Source of the DNA: Candidatus Aminicenantota bacterium
Lineage (GTDB): Bacteria; Acidobacteriota; Aminicenantia; Aminicenantales; Aminicenantaceae
Assembly (NCBI GenBank): GCA_011772495.1
Contig: WVZL01000044.1
Span: 1 to 64,000, forward strand
Length of the DNA stretch: 64,000 bases
Direction of reading: 5' to 3'
In this document: in pieces, positions 35,935 through 44,601 of the stretch
How the letters are laid out: every line of letters begins with the position of its first letter
Position numbering within the stretch: position 1 is the first letter of the stretch
Position numbers and translations under genes: made by a program
The notes under the pieces: model-generated
What the model saw: only the letters and a program-made list of their open reading frames with translations
What the model was told of the DNA's origin: nothing
The model's database searches: none

Positions 35935-38900
35935 GATTATTTTTTAACCTGTCAATCAGAAATAAGCTGATAGGGATTATTCTTCTTGTTACGTTACTTG
36001 CCATGGGAATTGGGTTTGCATTAATTATCGTCAGTGACATTAAATCATTCAAAGAGGATATGAAGAACCAGACTGTTGTAACGGCCCAGGTTATCGGTGA
36101 ATACTGTGTGAGTCCACTGGTTTTTGAGGATAATGCAGGTGCCGAACAGATATTGGCTAAATTGGCTGATGTCCCCTCAATAGTGAAAGCTAGAGTCTAT
36201 GATCATAATTTAGAACTATTTGCTTCTTTTATTAGTTCTGAAGAACCAGGTACGACATCCCCTATAGTGTTAGAACATGCAAGTGAATTTGTAGATAATT
36301 ACTTGCACGTTTATCAACCCATACTTTATAAAAACGAACATTATGGAACGATATATATTCAAGCATCTACTCAGTTGCTCAGGGCAAAAATAAAAGATAA
36401 TTTGCGTTACATGGTATTTTTGATGGCTGGTTTAACAGCAGTTTCGATTCTTCTCGCTATCTATCTACAGCGTATTATTTCGAAACCGATTTTGAATCTA
36501 GCTGGTGTGGCGCGAAAGATAACTGAAGAAGAAAACTATTCTATCAGGGTAAAGAAAAAGGGCCATGATGAGATTGGACTGCTCTATGATGGTTTCAATA
36601 ATATGCTGGACCAGATCCAGAAGCGGGAAATAGAAAGAGACAAAGCAGAAGATGCTCTGCGGGAGAGCGAAAAGAAATTCAGAACCCTTACCTCTAACAT
36701 CCCGGGAGCAGTATATCGATATGGTAATGATCCTGACTGGACAGTGGACTTCATCAGTGATTTCATCGAAGAGATTTCTGGTTATGAGGCCTCGGATTTC
36801 ATCCAGAGCAAAGCGCGCACCTATGCCAGCATTATTCATCCGGATGATAAAAAAATGGTACAAAAGACCATCCATGATGCAATTTCAAAGCGTGTGCCAT
36901 ACATCATTGAATATCGGATTATTCGATCCAATGATAATATTAGGTGGGTCTATGAAAAAGGCCAGGGTATTTTTTCTGATGATGGGATGCTTCTCTGGCT
37001 TGACGGAGCTATTTTCGACATTAATGAGCGCAAGCAGGCTGAGCTAGAGCTGGCTGAATACAAAGAGCACCTAGAGGAGTTGGTTGAAACTCGCACCATC
37101 GAGCTTACAAATACCAATAAACAACTCCAGCAGGAGATTGTCGAGCGCAAGCAGGCTGAGGAGGCGCTGAGAGAGTCTGAGGAAAGATACAGAATGCTTT
37201 TTGAAAGTTCTCCTGAGGGGATACTTGTTGCAGATATTGAAACAAAGGAATTCAAATATGCCAATCCCGCAATTTGCAGAATGTTTGGCTATACTGAAGA
37301 TGAATTTAAAAGAATGAGCGTACCTGATATTCATCCCAAAGATGCTTTAGATCACGTGATTTCTGAATTCGAGGCTCAAGCTCGGGGGGAAAAAATATTA
37401 GCACCGAGCATACCCTGTTTGGTAAAAGATGGAAAGATAATTTATACAAATATTTCAACCACTCAAGCTTTAATAGATGGAAGGGAATGCAATGTTGGCT
37501 TCTTTACGGACATCACCGAGATCAAAGAGATGGACGAGGCATTGCGGGAAAGCGAAGAGCGCTTTCGAGATGTGGCTCTGAGTATCTCGGATTGGGTGTG
37601 GGAGATTGATAATAAGGGGCACTACACTTACTGTTCAGAGCGGGTAGTGGACGTGCTTGGCTATACTGCTGAGGAGATACTCGGCAAAACTCCCTTTGAG
37701 CTGATGCCGTCGGATGAAGCCATTCGTATCAAGAAAATCCTTAAGAAAATCGTCAAGAATCAGGAGCCTATTGTAGATCTGGAGAGCTGGAATATCAACC
37801 GACAAGGTCAAGAAGTTTGTTTACAGACCAACGGAGTGCCCATGTTTGACAAAGATGGAAACTTTTACGGTTACCGGGGTGTGGATAAAGACATCACCGA
37901 GCACAAGCGGGCAGAAGAGACTCTTAGGAAGAGTGAGGGAAAATACCGGTCACTAATTGCAAATATCCCGGATGTCACCTGGACGACTGATTCTGAAGGC
38001 AAGACAGTCTTTATCAGCCCCAATATTGAAAGAGTTTATGGGTACACTCAGAAAGAAATTTATAAAGCGGGTGATCGTCTCTGGCTTAAAAGAATCCATC
38101 CAGATGATGTTAAGCAGGTGAAAGCATCGTATGAATTGCTCTTCAAAAGGAAAGAGAGATTTGATGTTGAGTACCGAATCCAAAGAAAAGACGGACAATG
38201 GATTTGGCTACACGACAGAGCAATCGGAACCTATAAGAAAGATGACGTGATGTATGCAGACGGCGTATTTTCCGATATCACCGAGCGGGTGCGGGCACAG
38301 GAGGAATTGAAAGACATACAGACACAATTAGTACAATCTGAGAAGATGGCCTCGCTTGGTATGCTTGTTGCCGGGGTCGCTCATGAAATTAATACCCCAG
38401 TTGGCGCTGTCAGCAGTATGTATGATACTCTTGTCCGAGCGGTTGAAGAATTAAAGCTAGATTTGGATATAATATGTGCCAGGGATCCGAGTGAACAGAA
38501 AAAAGTCAAAAAATTGTTTAAGATAATCGAAGATGCCAACAAAGTGATTGCTTCGGGAACGGAACGGGTTACTAACATTGTCCGACGATTAAAGAGTTTC
38601 GCTCGCCTTGATGAAGTGGAAATCAGGAAAGTTGACATACACGAAGGGATAGAGGATACACTGACAATTGTCTACCATGAACTGAAACATAAGGCGGTTG
38701 TTATGCGGAACTTCGGGAATATCCCCCCGATTTCCTGCAACCCCAGTCAGCTTAATCAAGTCTTCTTGAATCTGTTGATTAATGCTGTGCAGGCGATTAA
38801 AAATAAAGGAGTAATAACTATTACAACTTTTCAGAAAGATGGCCAGGTGCACGTCCAGTTCAAGGACACCGGGGTTGGAATACCAAAAGAAGCGATGAAA

Positions 38901-39071
38901 AAAATCTTTGATCCCGGCTACACTACCAAAGGTGTTGGAGTCGGTACAGGTTTGGGGCTTTCGATCTGCTACCAGATTATAAAGGACCATCATGGTGAGA
39001 TCTTAGTTGAAAGCGAAGTCGGCCAAGGGTCAAAATTTACCGTTGTATTGCCGATAAAACCCAGTGCTTGA
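35931..39071 (+). CDS. Sensor histidine kinase with YfiN-like periplasmic domain, HAMP and four PAS domains
   Basis: A 1046-residue kinase. Two transmembrane helices (about 10-35 and 160-180) enclose a periplasmic domain of about 125 residues resembling CHASE8 of YfiN (SDIKSFKEDMKNQTVVTAQVIGE, SPLVFEDN). Next come HAMP (about 185-235), four PAS domains starting near 245, 420, 545 and 675, a coiled coil and a kinase core with His818 ([12 protein letters not shown]), NQVFLNLLINAVQAI and [10 protein letters not shown]. YfiN itself ends in a diguanylate cyclase; here the output is a kinase, so the YfiR/sensor pair has been coupled to phosphotransfer. It overlaps yfiR by four bases. A GGGGGAG site precedes the ATG. 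Confidence 0.92.
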   Translation: MRLFFNLSIRNKLIGIILLVTLLAMGIGFALIIVSDIKSFKEDMKNQTVVTAQVIGEYCVSPLVFEDNAGAEQILAKLADVPSIVKARVYDHNLELFASFISSEEPGTTSPIVLEHASEFVDNYLHVYQPILYKNEHYGTIYIQASTQLLRAKIKDNLRYMVFLMAGLTAVSILLAIYLQRIISKPILNLAGVARKITEEENYSIRVKKKGHDEIGLLYDGFNNMLDQIQKREIERDKAEDALRESEKKFRTLTSNIPGAVYRYGNDPDWTVDFISDFIEEISGYEASDFIQSKARTYASIIHPDDKKMVQKTIHDAISKRVPYIIEYRIIRSNDNIRWVYEKGQGIFSDDGMLLWLDGAIFDINERKQAELELAEYKEHLEELVETRTIELTNTNKQLQQEIVERKQAEEALRESEERYRMLFESSPEGILVADIETKEFKYANPAICRMFGYTEDEFKRMSVPDIHPKDALDHVISEFEAQARGEKILAPSIPCLVKDGKIIYTNISTTQALIDGRECNVGFFTDITEIKEMDEALRESEERFRDVALSISDWVWEIDNKGHYTYCSERVVDVLGYTAEEILGKTPFELMPSDEAIRIKKILKKIVKNQEPIVDLESWNINRQGQEVCLQTNGVPMFDKDGNFYGYRGVDKDITEHKRAEETLRKSEGKYRSLIANIPDVTWTTDSEGKTVFISPNIERVYGYTQKEIYKAGDRLWLKRIHPDDVKQVKASYELLFKRKERFDVEYRIQRKDGQWIWLHDRAIGTYKKDDVMYADGVFSDITERVRAQEELKDIQTQLVQSEKMASLGMLVAGVAHEINTPVGAVSSMYDTLVRAVEELKLDLDIICARDPSEQKKVKKLFKIIEDANKVIASGTERVTNIVRRLKSFARLDEVEIRKVDIHEGIEDTLTIVYHELKHKAVVMRNFGNIPPISCNPSQLNQVFLNLLINAVQAIKNKGVITITTFQKDGQVHVQFKDTGVGIPKEAMKKIFDPGYTTKGVGVGTGLGLSICYQIIKDHHGEILVESEVGQGSKFTVVLPIKPSA

Positions 39072-39128
39072 GGTTTTGAAGTTTGATCCTGAATTTCTAG
39101 CTTAGACCAAAATAACTCTTTACCCTTA

Positions 39129-40796
39129 TTATCTCAGGGTTCCTTCGTAGTGGGCGGTCAGCTGCCTTTTCCTCACCTCTTCAGGCGTATAAGAAGGCAG
39201 AAGAACGGGTGCGATGCGGTCAGTTTTGATTTTAGCTCTTTTCAGTTCATTCTCATAATTTTGAATATGCTCTAAGGTCAAGAGACCAAGTTTTGCGGAT
39301 TTAGCATATGCTGCGGCATATTCTCCAGCGCGGCGTCCGAAGACATTGTAATCCAGAACCGAATTCCCCATCAGTCGATTGCGTCCGTGCACACCGCCCG
39401 AAGCCTCACCCGCGACATACAGACCCGGAATATTGGTTTCACATCGCTCATTGATCTCGATCCCTCCGTTCTGATAATGAAGAGAAGGGAAGACGAGCAT
39501 AGGCTCTTTAGTGATGTCAATGCCGTAACGAATAAACTGGCGGAGCATGGCTGGAAAGTTTTTATCTATATAGCCATCTCCCTGGAGCATCTCGATGAGA
39601 GGGGAATCGAGCCAGACACCAAGGCGTCCGCTCGGCGTTTCGATGCCGTTCTTTTTTTCCAGACACTCTCTGATGAAAGCGGCTGACTCTACGTCTCTGG
39701 GTTCTCGGGGAAAGACAAAGAGTTCGCCAAATTTATTGAGAGGCTGACCGCCAGCGCCTCTTATTTTTTCAGTGATCAAGAAGCCGGCAATCTGTTCGGG
39801 AAAGACTGAGCCAGTAGGATGATACTGGACAGAGTCCATGTAGAGAAGCTTGGATCCTGCCCTGTAAGCCATGATCAGACCATCGCCAGTAGCTCCATAA
39901 TGATTGGTGGTGTCGAATCCTCTGATATGAAGCCGACCGTAGCCTCCGGTGGCAATAATCGTTACCTTGGCTTTAACGGTAAAATATTCTTCTGTTTCCA
40001 GGTTGAAAAATACGCCTCCAGCGCACTGTCCTTTATTATCCATGATGAGCTCGACGATGGGCATAAATTCGAGAACACTGATTTTATCAGGATGATTTCT
40101 CACCTCATCCATTAGAGTCCGCATGATAATGGCACCGGTATAATCGCGGCAGGAATGCATCCTCTTCCTTGATGTTCCTCCTCCATGGAGGACCTGTAGG
40201 GAGCCGTCATCGTTTTTGTCCCAGACCACGCCAAGGTCTTCTAGCCACTTGACCACATCAGGCCCATCCTCGGTAAGGGCTCGTACTAGGTCAGGCTTGT
40301 TCTCAAAATGACCTCCTCCGAGCGCATCCAGATAGTGACGGGTAGGGGAGTCCTGTTCTGTAACGGCAGCCTGCATGCCACCCTGAGACATCATGGAGTT
40401 GGCGTCGCCTAGGCGAAGTTTGGTGGAAATAATAGACTTTGCTCCTTTTTGCATGGCCACAATAGCGGCTGCGCAACCGGCGCCGCCACCACCAATGATC
40501 AAGATGTCTGTTTCATAATCAGGGCGTTTCAAATCGAAAAGTTCAGGCTTTATCCTGGAATGAGATTCCAGCATATCAGCCACTTCAGTGGTCAGCTTTT
40601 CTCCTTTATTCGGGCCTATATGGATCTTGCGTCTTGCCCCGGGCTTGTAGTCAGGATGAAATTTATTGAGGACGTCCTCCCTTTCTTCAGCACTCATCGG
40701 AGGGAAAACAGGTTTCCCTGACTTGGCAAGCTCAAACCTTTTGTTTCGGGTCTGGGAAACTTTTTTCAATGACTCATTCATGTAGTCTGGGTACAT
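39129..40796 (-). CDS. Soluble fumarate reductase/succinate dehydrogenase-type flavoprotein subunit
   Basis: The 555-residue flavoprotein interconverts fumarate and succinate. It has an N-terminal extension of about 90 residues, then the FAD motif IIGGGGAGCAAAIVA, the substrate region YHPTGSVF and LITEKIRGAGG with the proton-shuttle Arg, and the C-terminal NGGIEINERCET and GRNRLMGNS. The His that binds FAD covalently in SdhA/FrdA (SHTxAAQGG) is Asn here (ANSMMSQGG), so FAD should be non-covalent, as I recall for thiol:fumarate reductase. No membrane anchor subunits are near. It is the last gene of the Hdr/Kor/Flx run, 161 bases after its iron-sulfur partner. L-aspartate oxidase is unlikely given the partner subunit. 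Confidence 0.88.
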   Translation of the reverse strand: MYPDYMNESLKKVSQTRNKRFELAKSGKPVFPPMSAEEREDVLNKFHPDYKPGARRKIHIGPNKGEKLTTEVADMLESHSRIKPELFDLKRPDYETDILIIGGGGAGCAAAIVAMQKGAKSIISTKLRLGDANSMMSQGGMQAAVTEQDSPTRHYLDALGGGHFENKPDLVRALTEDGPDVVKWLEDLGVVWDKNDDGSLQVLHGGGTSRKRMHSCRDYTGAIIMRTLMDEVRNHPDKISVLEFMPIVELIMDNKGQCAGGVFFNLETEEYFTVKAKVTIIATGGYGRLHIRGFDTTNHYGATGDGLIMAYRAGSKLLYMDSVQYHPTGSVFPEQIAGFLITEKIRGAGGQPLNKFGELFVFPREPRDVESAAFIRECLEKKNGIETPSGRLGVWLDSPLIEMLQGDGYIDKNFPAMLRQFIRYGIDITKEPMLVFPSLHYQNGGIEINERCETNIPGLYVAGEASGGVHGRNRLMGNSVLDYNVFGRRAGEYAAAYAKSAKLGLLTLEHIQNYENELKRAKIKTDRIAPVLLPSYTPEEVRKRQLTAHYEGTLR

Positions 40797-40834
40797 CTGA
40801 TGCTCCTTATTATTTTGTAGGCGATTGGCATAAA

Positions 40835-40939
40835 ATTGTCATGGCGAGCTTGAGAAAGAAGCGTGACAATCTCATAACTTAGAAGATCTAATTCTTTGTT
40901 AAGAGATTGCTTTGTCACTTCGCTCCTGGCAATGACAAT
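40835..40939. repeat. Long imperfect inverted repeat within the Hdr/Kor/Frd operon
   Basis: The left arm (40835-40873, beginning ATTGTCATGGCGAG and ending GTGACAATCTC) and the right arm (40903-40939, beginning GAGATTGCTTTGTCAC and ending GGCAATGACAAT) can fold on each other around a 29-base loop. The CTTCGCTC-GGCAATGAC type of arm resembles a dispersed palindromic element that I recall from several bacterial phyla. It fills most of the 161-base gap between the fumarate reductase subunits and would form a large hairpin in the mRNA. Confidence 0.75.
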
Positions 40940-40957
40940 AATTTGATTATATCGTTT

Positions 40958-41695
40958 CTATTCAAGGTCTCTTTCGTAGTAGAGTTTTTTGAGAGCTGCC
41001 TTTTTCATCTTCATGAATTCCTTATATTCTTTATCAAACTTATGCTCTTTGACTTCCTTTATTCTTTTCTTCAGCTGATTGCTTTTCTTGGCCAAGTACT
41101 TTCCATAGAGTCTTTTGGCCAGTAGGCCGACATTGTACTGGACTATTTCTGCCGGACACCGGATAGCACACAACCCGCAGCTGAGACAGTCGAAAGAAAG
41201 ATCCATGACAGCCTCGATATCTCCTCTGATTGTAGCTTGGATATAATCCATGACCTCTAAATCTTGAGGACAGGCCTTGGTGCAGGTGTTGCAGGCCACA
41301 CAGCGGAAGACTTCAGGATAGAGCTTTTGGAACGTAGCCACATCTGGCTCCAGCTTATTTAGGTCGTAAATCGGCTTTTGAGACGGGATAGAAGGCAACT
41401 GTGAAAGCCACATTCCCTCTTGGACGATAGTCGTACAGGCTAGTCCGGTATAAATTTTATAATCCCCAGGGAGCCGGTAGACTGTGGCACAGGCGCCGCA
41501 GAATCCTTCCCGGCATCCCGCGCCTCTCTTTATCTGATAGCCAACGTACTCGATAGCTCCCATTATCGTGGCATCAGCAGGCACTTCATGAGCTACTCCC
41601 ATAATGAATACTGTGGCCATTTCTTTTGAGGGAGCCTTTTTGGCCTTTGTTTTGGCCGGGGCTGGCTTCTTTTTCGCTGTTTTCTTAGTAGCCAT
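40958..41695 (-). CDS. Fumarate reductase-type iron-sulfur subunit with Lys-rich N-terminus
   Basis: A 245-residue electron-transfer subunit. Residues 26-100 are a plant-type ferredoxin domain with a [2Fe-2S] set Cys61, Cys66, Cys69 and Cys87. Two ferredoxin-type sets follow: Cys132/135/138/142 and Cys170/173/176/180. Classical FrdB has one [4Fe-4S] and one [3Fe-4S] cluster; here both sets look like [4Fe-4S]. The first 25 residues are Lys/Ala/Pro-rich (KKTAKKKPAPAKTKAKK). A good AAGGAG site supports this start. There is no HdrB-like CCG domain as in TfrB, but HdrB exists as a separate gene upstream. It lies 15 bases after the FlxA-type gene. Confidence 0.88.
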   Translation of the reverse strand: MATKKTAKKKPAPAKTKAKKAPSKEMATVFIMGVAHEVPADATIMGAIEYVGYQIKRGAGCREGFCGACATVYRLPGDYKIYTGLACTTIVQEGMWLSQLPSIPSQKPIYDLNKLEPDVATFQKLYPEVFRCVACNTCTKACPQDLEVMDYIQATIRGDIEAVMDLSFDCLSCGLCAIRCPAEIVQYNVGLLAKRLYGKYLAKKSNQLKKRIKEVKEHKFDKEYKEFMKMKKAALKKLYYERDLE

Positions 41696-41710
41696 CGTTG
41701 CAATCTCCTT

Positions 41711-42535
41711 TTAGTATTCCTGAGGCAAATTTTTGAGTTCGGCCCAGGAATAAACAGGTCCATCTTGACAGACATAATGCAAACCAATGTTGCACCTTCC
41801 GCATTTTCCGATTCCACATTTCATTTTGTTTTCCACGGTGGTGAATATCTGTTCATCCTTAAACCCGAGAGCTTCTAGGTTTTGGATGACATACTTAATC
41901 ATGATGGGAGGGCCGCAGGTTACAGCTATGGCATTCTCAGGAGAAGGTTTTTTTTCCAGAACATTGATCGGGACAAATCCCACGAATTCTTTCCACTCCG
42001 GCTCTTCCACGTCTATAGAGAGATGGACCTCTATCTTTTTTCGAAGTTCTTCTAATTCTTCCTTAAAGACAATATCGTTTGAAGTTCTAGCTCCGTAAAT
42101 CAGGGAGATCTTCCCATAATCCTCTTTTTTTCCTAGTGCGGTGTGAAGAACTGACCACATAGGAGCTATGCCGATTCCTCCCCCGATAAAGATGAGATTT
42201 TTGCCTTTCCACTTCTCGATAGGGAAGCCATTGCCGTAAGGACCCCTGACTCCGATGATGTCTCCCTCTTGCAGGTCATGGAGACTGGAAGTCACTCTTC
42301 CCATCTTCAAGATGCTGAATTGAAGATAATCCTCCACTAAAGGAGAAGAAGAAATGGAGATCATGGATTCTCCTCTACCAAAGATAGAAAGCATGGCGCA
42401 TTGCCCGCACCGGAAAGAAAAGCCATTCTCGCTCAAGAACTGAGTCCTAAAAGTCTTGACAGGGCGAGCGCCTCTCACCTCTTCCTTGATCTGGATTATC
42501 TTGGCTAGCTTTGGAATATAGGGATTAGGTTCCAT
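41711..42535 (-). CDS. flxA: FAD/NAD(P)H-binding oxidoreductase subunit, FlxA/sulfhydrogenase-gamma type
   Basis: A 274-residue ferredoxin-NADP reductase-fold protein. The FAD part holds MISISSSP and the NAD(P) part GGGIGIAPMW. The C-terminus binds a [2Fe-2S] cluster through CGIGKCGRC and a later Cys (VCQDGP). The protein should take electrons from NAD(P)H and feed the neighbouring iron-sulfur proteins. In Desulfovibrio the FlxABCD-HdrABC complex has such a subunit, and this order of neighbours (FlxD-type, two iron-sulfur proteins, FlxA-type) matches it. PyrK, AsrB and SudB are sister families; context favours FlxA. It overlaps the previous gene by 11 bases. Confidence 0.85.
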   Translation of the reverse strand: MEPNPYIPKLAKIIQIKEEVRGARPVKTFRTQFLSENGFSFRCGQCAMLSIFGRGESMISISSSPLVEDYLQFSILKMGRVTSSLHDLQEGDIIGVRGPYGNGFPIEKWKGKNLIFIGGGIGIAPMWSVLHTALGKKEDYGKISLIYGARTSNDIVFKEELEELRKKIEVHLSIDVEEPEWKEFVGFVPINVLEKKPSPENAIAVTCGPPIMIKYVIQNLEALGFKDEQIFTTVENKMKCGIGKCGRCNIGLHYVCQDGPVYSWAELKNLPQEY

Positions 42536-43598
42536 AATCTCTTACCTTGTCGAGGACTTCAATGATGTCTATTCCCACCGGGCATTTGGAGATACATCGA
42601 CCACAGCCCGTGCATTGGTAGTTCTTGTATCTTTCTACAAAGTATTGAAATTTATGCAAGATTCTCTGCCGCAATCGCGAGGCTTTATCCGGGCGTGGAT
42701 TATGCCCTGAAGAATGCATGGTAAAATCAGGAAACTGGCAGGTGTCCCAGGTTCTCACCCTTTTTCCTTCTATGGGAGACGAGGAAAGAACCTCATCCGA
42801 GATGTCGAAGCAGTGGCAGGTTGGGCAGAGATAGGTGCATATTCCACAACGGATACAGCTCATAGCCTCCTCATCCCAGAAAGGAGAATCAAACATTTCT
42901 TTGAGTTGGGGAGGGATCTTCTTTATTTCTTTGATTCGACGTTTGATTTTCTTCTCGCTCGCGAGGTTGATCTTTTCAAGGTCTTTCTTGTCCTTTGCTT
43001 TTGGCTCTTCGAAGAACTTATTGCCCAGGTTTAAGAGCTTATTCCCTTTTTCGGTCAAGGATTCAACATAATAGCGATCCCCCAAGTCAGTCATCAGAAT
43101 ATCCAAGCCTTCCTTAGAATGAGGGGAACCATTCACGGAGAGACAGAAGCAATTTGGCGAAGGGGGATTATGACAGGCTAACCCTACCAATATGGCTTGG
43201 TCTCTTCTCCTCCAGTAATAGAGGTCATCAAAGTCACCTCCGAAGACTGAATCTGTCAGGGTGAGTGCCTTGGCATCACAAGGCCTTACGCCGAAGATTA
43301 CGGAAGGATTTTCTTCTGGAAGAACCTCGTTGATCTCAGGGTTTCCGTCGTTAGAGGTGCTAAATTCTAGGAAGATTTCTCTTTGCGGAAAAATGATTTT
43401 CTTAGGAGAAAGCACACTATTGAGATAATCCAAGTCTATATCTTCTGAATGGTTGACAGCTTCATAATTCCAGACATCACCATTCTTAGCGGGTGCGTAT
43501 ATTTTGTAAGATTCAAGTTTCTTTACCCATTGAGGAAAGGACTTCTTTCTTAATATTTTTTGCATGCTCTCACCTGATAAAATCTTCGGGGTCATCAT
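42525..43598 (-). CDS. 4Fe-4S dicluster subunit of the Flx/sulfhydrogenase-beta (AsrA-like) type
   Basis: A 357-residue iron-sulfur protein. The N-terminal 200 residues match the AsrA/HydB family (FGVRPCDAKAL, DPNCFCLSVNGSP-like segment). The C-terminal part has two [4Fe-4S] sites: CIRCGICTYLCPTC and CTGCGRCISKCPVG. In Flx systems two such proteins pass electrons between the NAD(P)H module and HdrA. It overlaps the genes on both sides (29 and 11 bases), which shows tight translational coupling. Anaerobic sulfite reductase subunit A is an alternative by family, but no catalytic AsrC is present. Confidence 0.82.
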   Translation of the reverse strand: MMTPKILSGESMQKILRKKSFPQWVKKLESYKIYAPAKNGDVWNYEAVNHSEDIDLDYLNSVLSPKKIIFPQREIFLEFSTSNDGNPEINEVLPEENPSVIFGVRPCDAKALTLTDSVFGGDFDDLYYWRRRDQAILVGLACHNPPSPNCFCLSVNGSPHSKEGLDILMTDLGDRYYVESLTEKGNKLLNLGNKFFEEPKAKDKKDLEKINLASEKKIKRRIKEIKKIPPQLKEMFDSPFWDEEAMSCIRCGICTYLCPTCHCFDISDEVLSSSPIEGKRVRTWDTCQFPDFTMHSSGHNPRPDKASRLRQRILHKFQYFVERYKNYQCTGCGRCISKCPVGIDIIEVLDKVRDYGT

Positions 43599-44601
43599 CT
43601 TTAAAACTGGAGGCTAGGGAGGGTTTTTCAGGGTCGAAACCAACCTCATAGTCAAAGAGCTCTTTGGCTTCCTTTTCCAATTTTTTATTCAGCAAGCGAA
43701 CCGGAATATCCAGGGGACAGGCTCTCTCGCATTCACCACAGTCAATGCAGCGTCCTGCGAGATGAATGGCTCTGACCAAATGATACACAAAGTTTTCTGA
43801 GGAATCAGGAGATCTTTCGATCCATTTTATTTTTTGGGCTTTTTCCTCGGCAGTTGTATCTGCGGCCACAGCAAAGCTTATGGTATCCACCACGCATTCA
43901 TCGCAATAGCACATCGGGCAGACAGACCGGCAGGCATAGCAGCGGATGCACTTATCGAGCTGTTCTTTCCAGAAAGCCCATCTTTCTTCTTTGGATAGAG
44001 ATTCGATTCTTTCTATTGACTTGAAAGGGTCTTCTGGTCTCCTTTCGACTTTCTCTCCTAGAACCTCATCATATATGACCGGGAAATTGGCCCTGCATTC
44101 CAGGCATCTCTCGGCCAAGATCTCCTGAGCAGGAATTTTGATTTTTTCGCCATCGGAAGTGATGAGGAAATGATCTTTTTCGCTAAATTCTATTTTATCT
44201 GCCTTTTTCCCTTTCAATTTTTCAGTCAGTTTTTTCTCATCCACCACTCCAGCGCCCTCACAAGATACGCCAAGGATATAAACATCTTCCCGGTTTATGA
44301 ATTTCTCCTGGAGCAAAACAACCACGGCCCTGCTGTCGCATCCTTTGACCACGATAGCCACCGGCCTTGTATCTGGTTTCTTTTCCTTGGCTTTTCTTCT
44401 TTTTTCATCGACCAGAAAGCGGGTGAGATTATAAACGCAGCTCGGGTCCCATGTGAGTCTCTCCGCATCTTCTGGATTCTTGATGAAGGCGGGCATAGAC
44501 ATCATACCATTGGGGCTTCTCTCATAGCCGATAATGTATTTGATTTTTCCTTCTTCCAGGATTCGTTTGGCTTCTTTTTTCAGGTCTTCAAGGTTTACCA
44601 T
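43570..44601 (-). CDS. Iron-sulfur protein with FrhB/FdhB-like domain, Flx-type
   Basis: A 343-residue protein. The first 150 residues resemble the beta-subunit fold of F420 hydrogenase/formate dehydrogenase (VAIVVKGCDSRAVVVLLQE, GVSCEGAGVVDEK). Cys-rich stretches follow: CLECRANFP, then CIRCYACRSVCPMCYCDEC, and a [4Fe-4S] site CIDCGECERACP. It probably hands electrons between FlxA and HdrA, or could hold a ferredoxin-docking site. It overlaps the FlxD-type gene by one base and the next gene by 29. Assignment to FlxB or FlxC cannot be made by sequence alone. Confidence 0.8.
   Translation of the reverse strand: MVNLEDLKKEAKRILEEGKIKYIIGYERSPNGMMSMPAFIKNPEDAERLTWDPSCVYNLTRFLVDEKRRKAKEKKPDTRPVAIVVKGCDSRAVVVLLQEKFINREDVYILGVSCEGAGVVDEKKLTEKLKGKKADKIEFSEKDHFLITSDGEKIKIPAQEILAERCLECRANFPVIYDEVLGEKVERRPEDPFKSIERIESLSKEERWAFWKEQLDKCIRCYACRSVCPMCYCDECVVDTISFAVAADTTAEEKAQKIKWIERSPDSSENFVYHLVRAIHLAGRCIDCGECERACPLDIPVRLLNKKLEKEAKELFDYEVGFDPEKPSLASSFKDDDPEDFIR

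Noticed and set aside
39129-40796. L-aspartate oxidase (NadB) as the identity of the flavoprotein
   Set aside because: NadB also lacks the covalent-FAD His, but the paired iron-sulfur subunit and the Hdr/Flx/Kor context favour a fumarate reductase.
42525-43598. Anaerobic sulfite reductase (AsrABC)
   Set aside because: The subunit families overlap with AsrA and AsrB, but no sirohaem-binding AsrC is encoded nearby.
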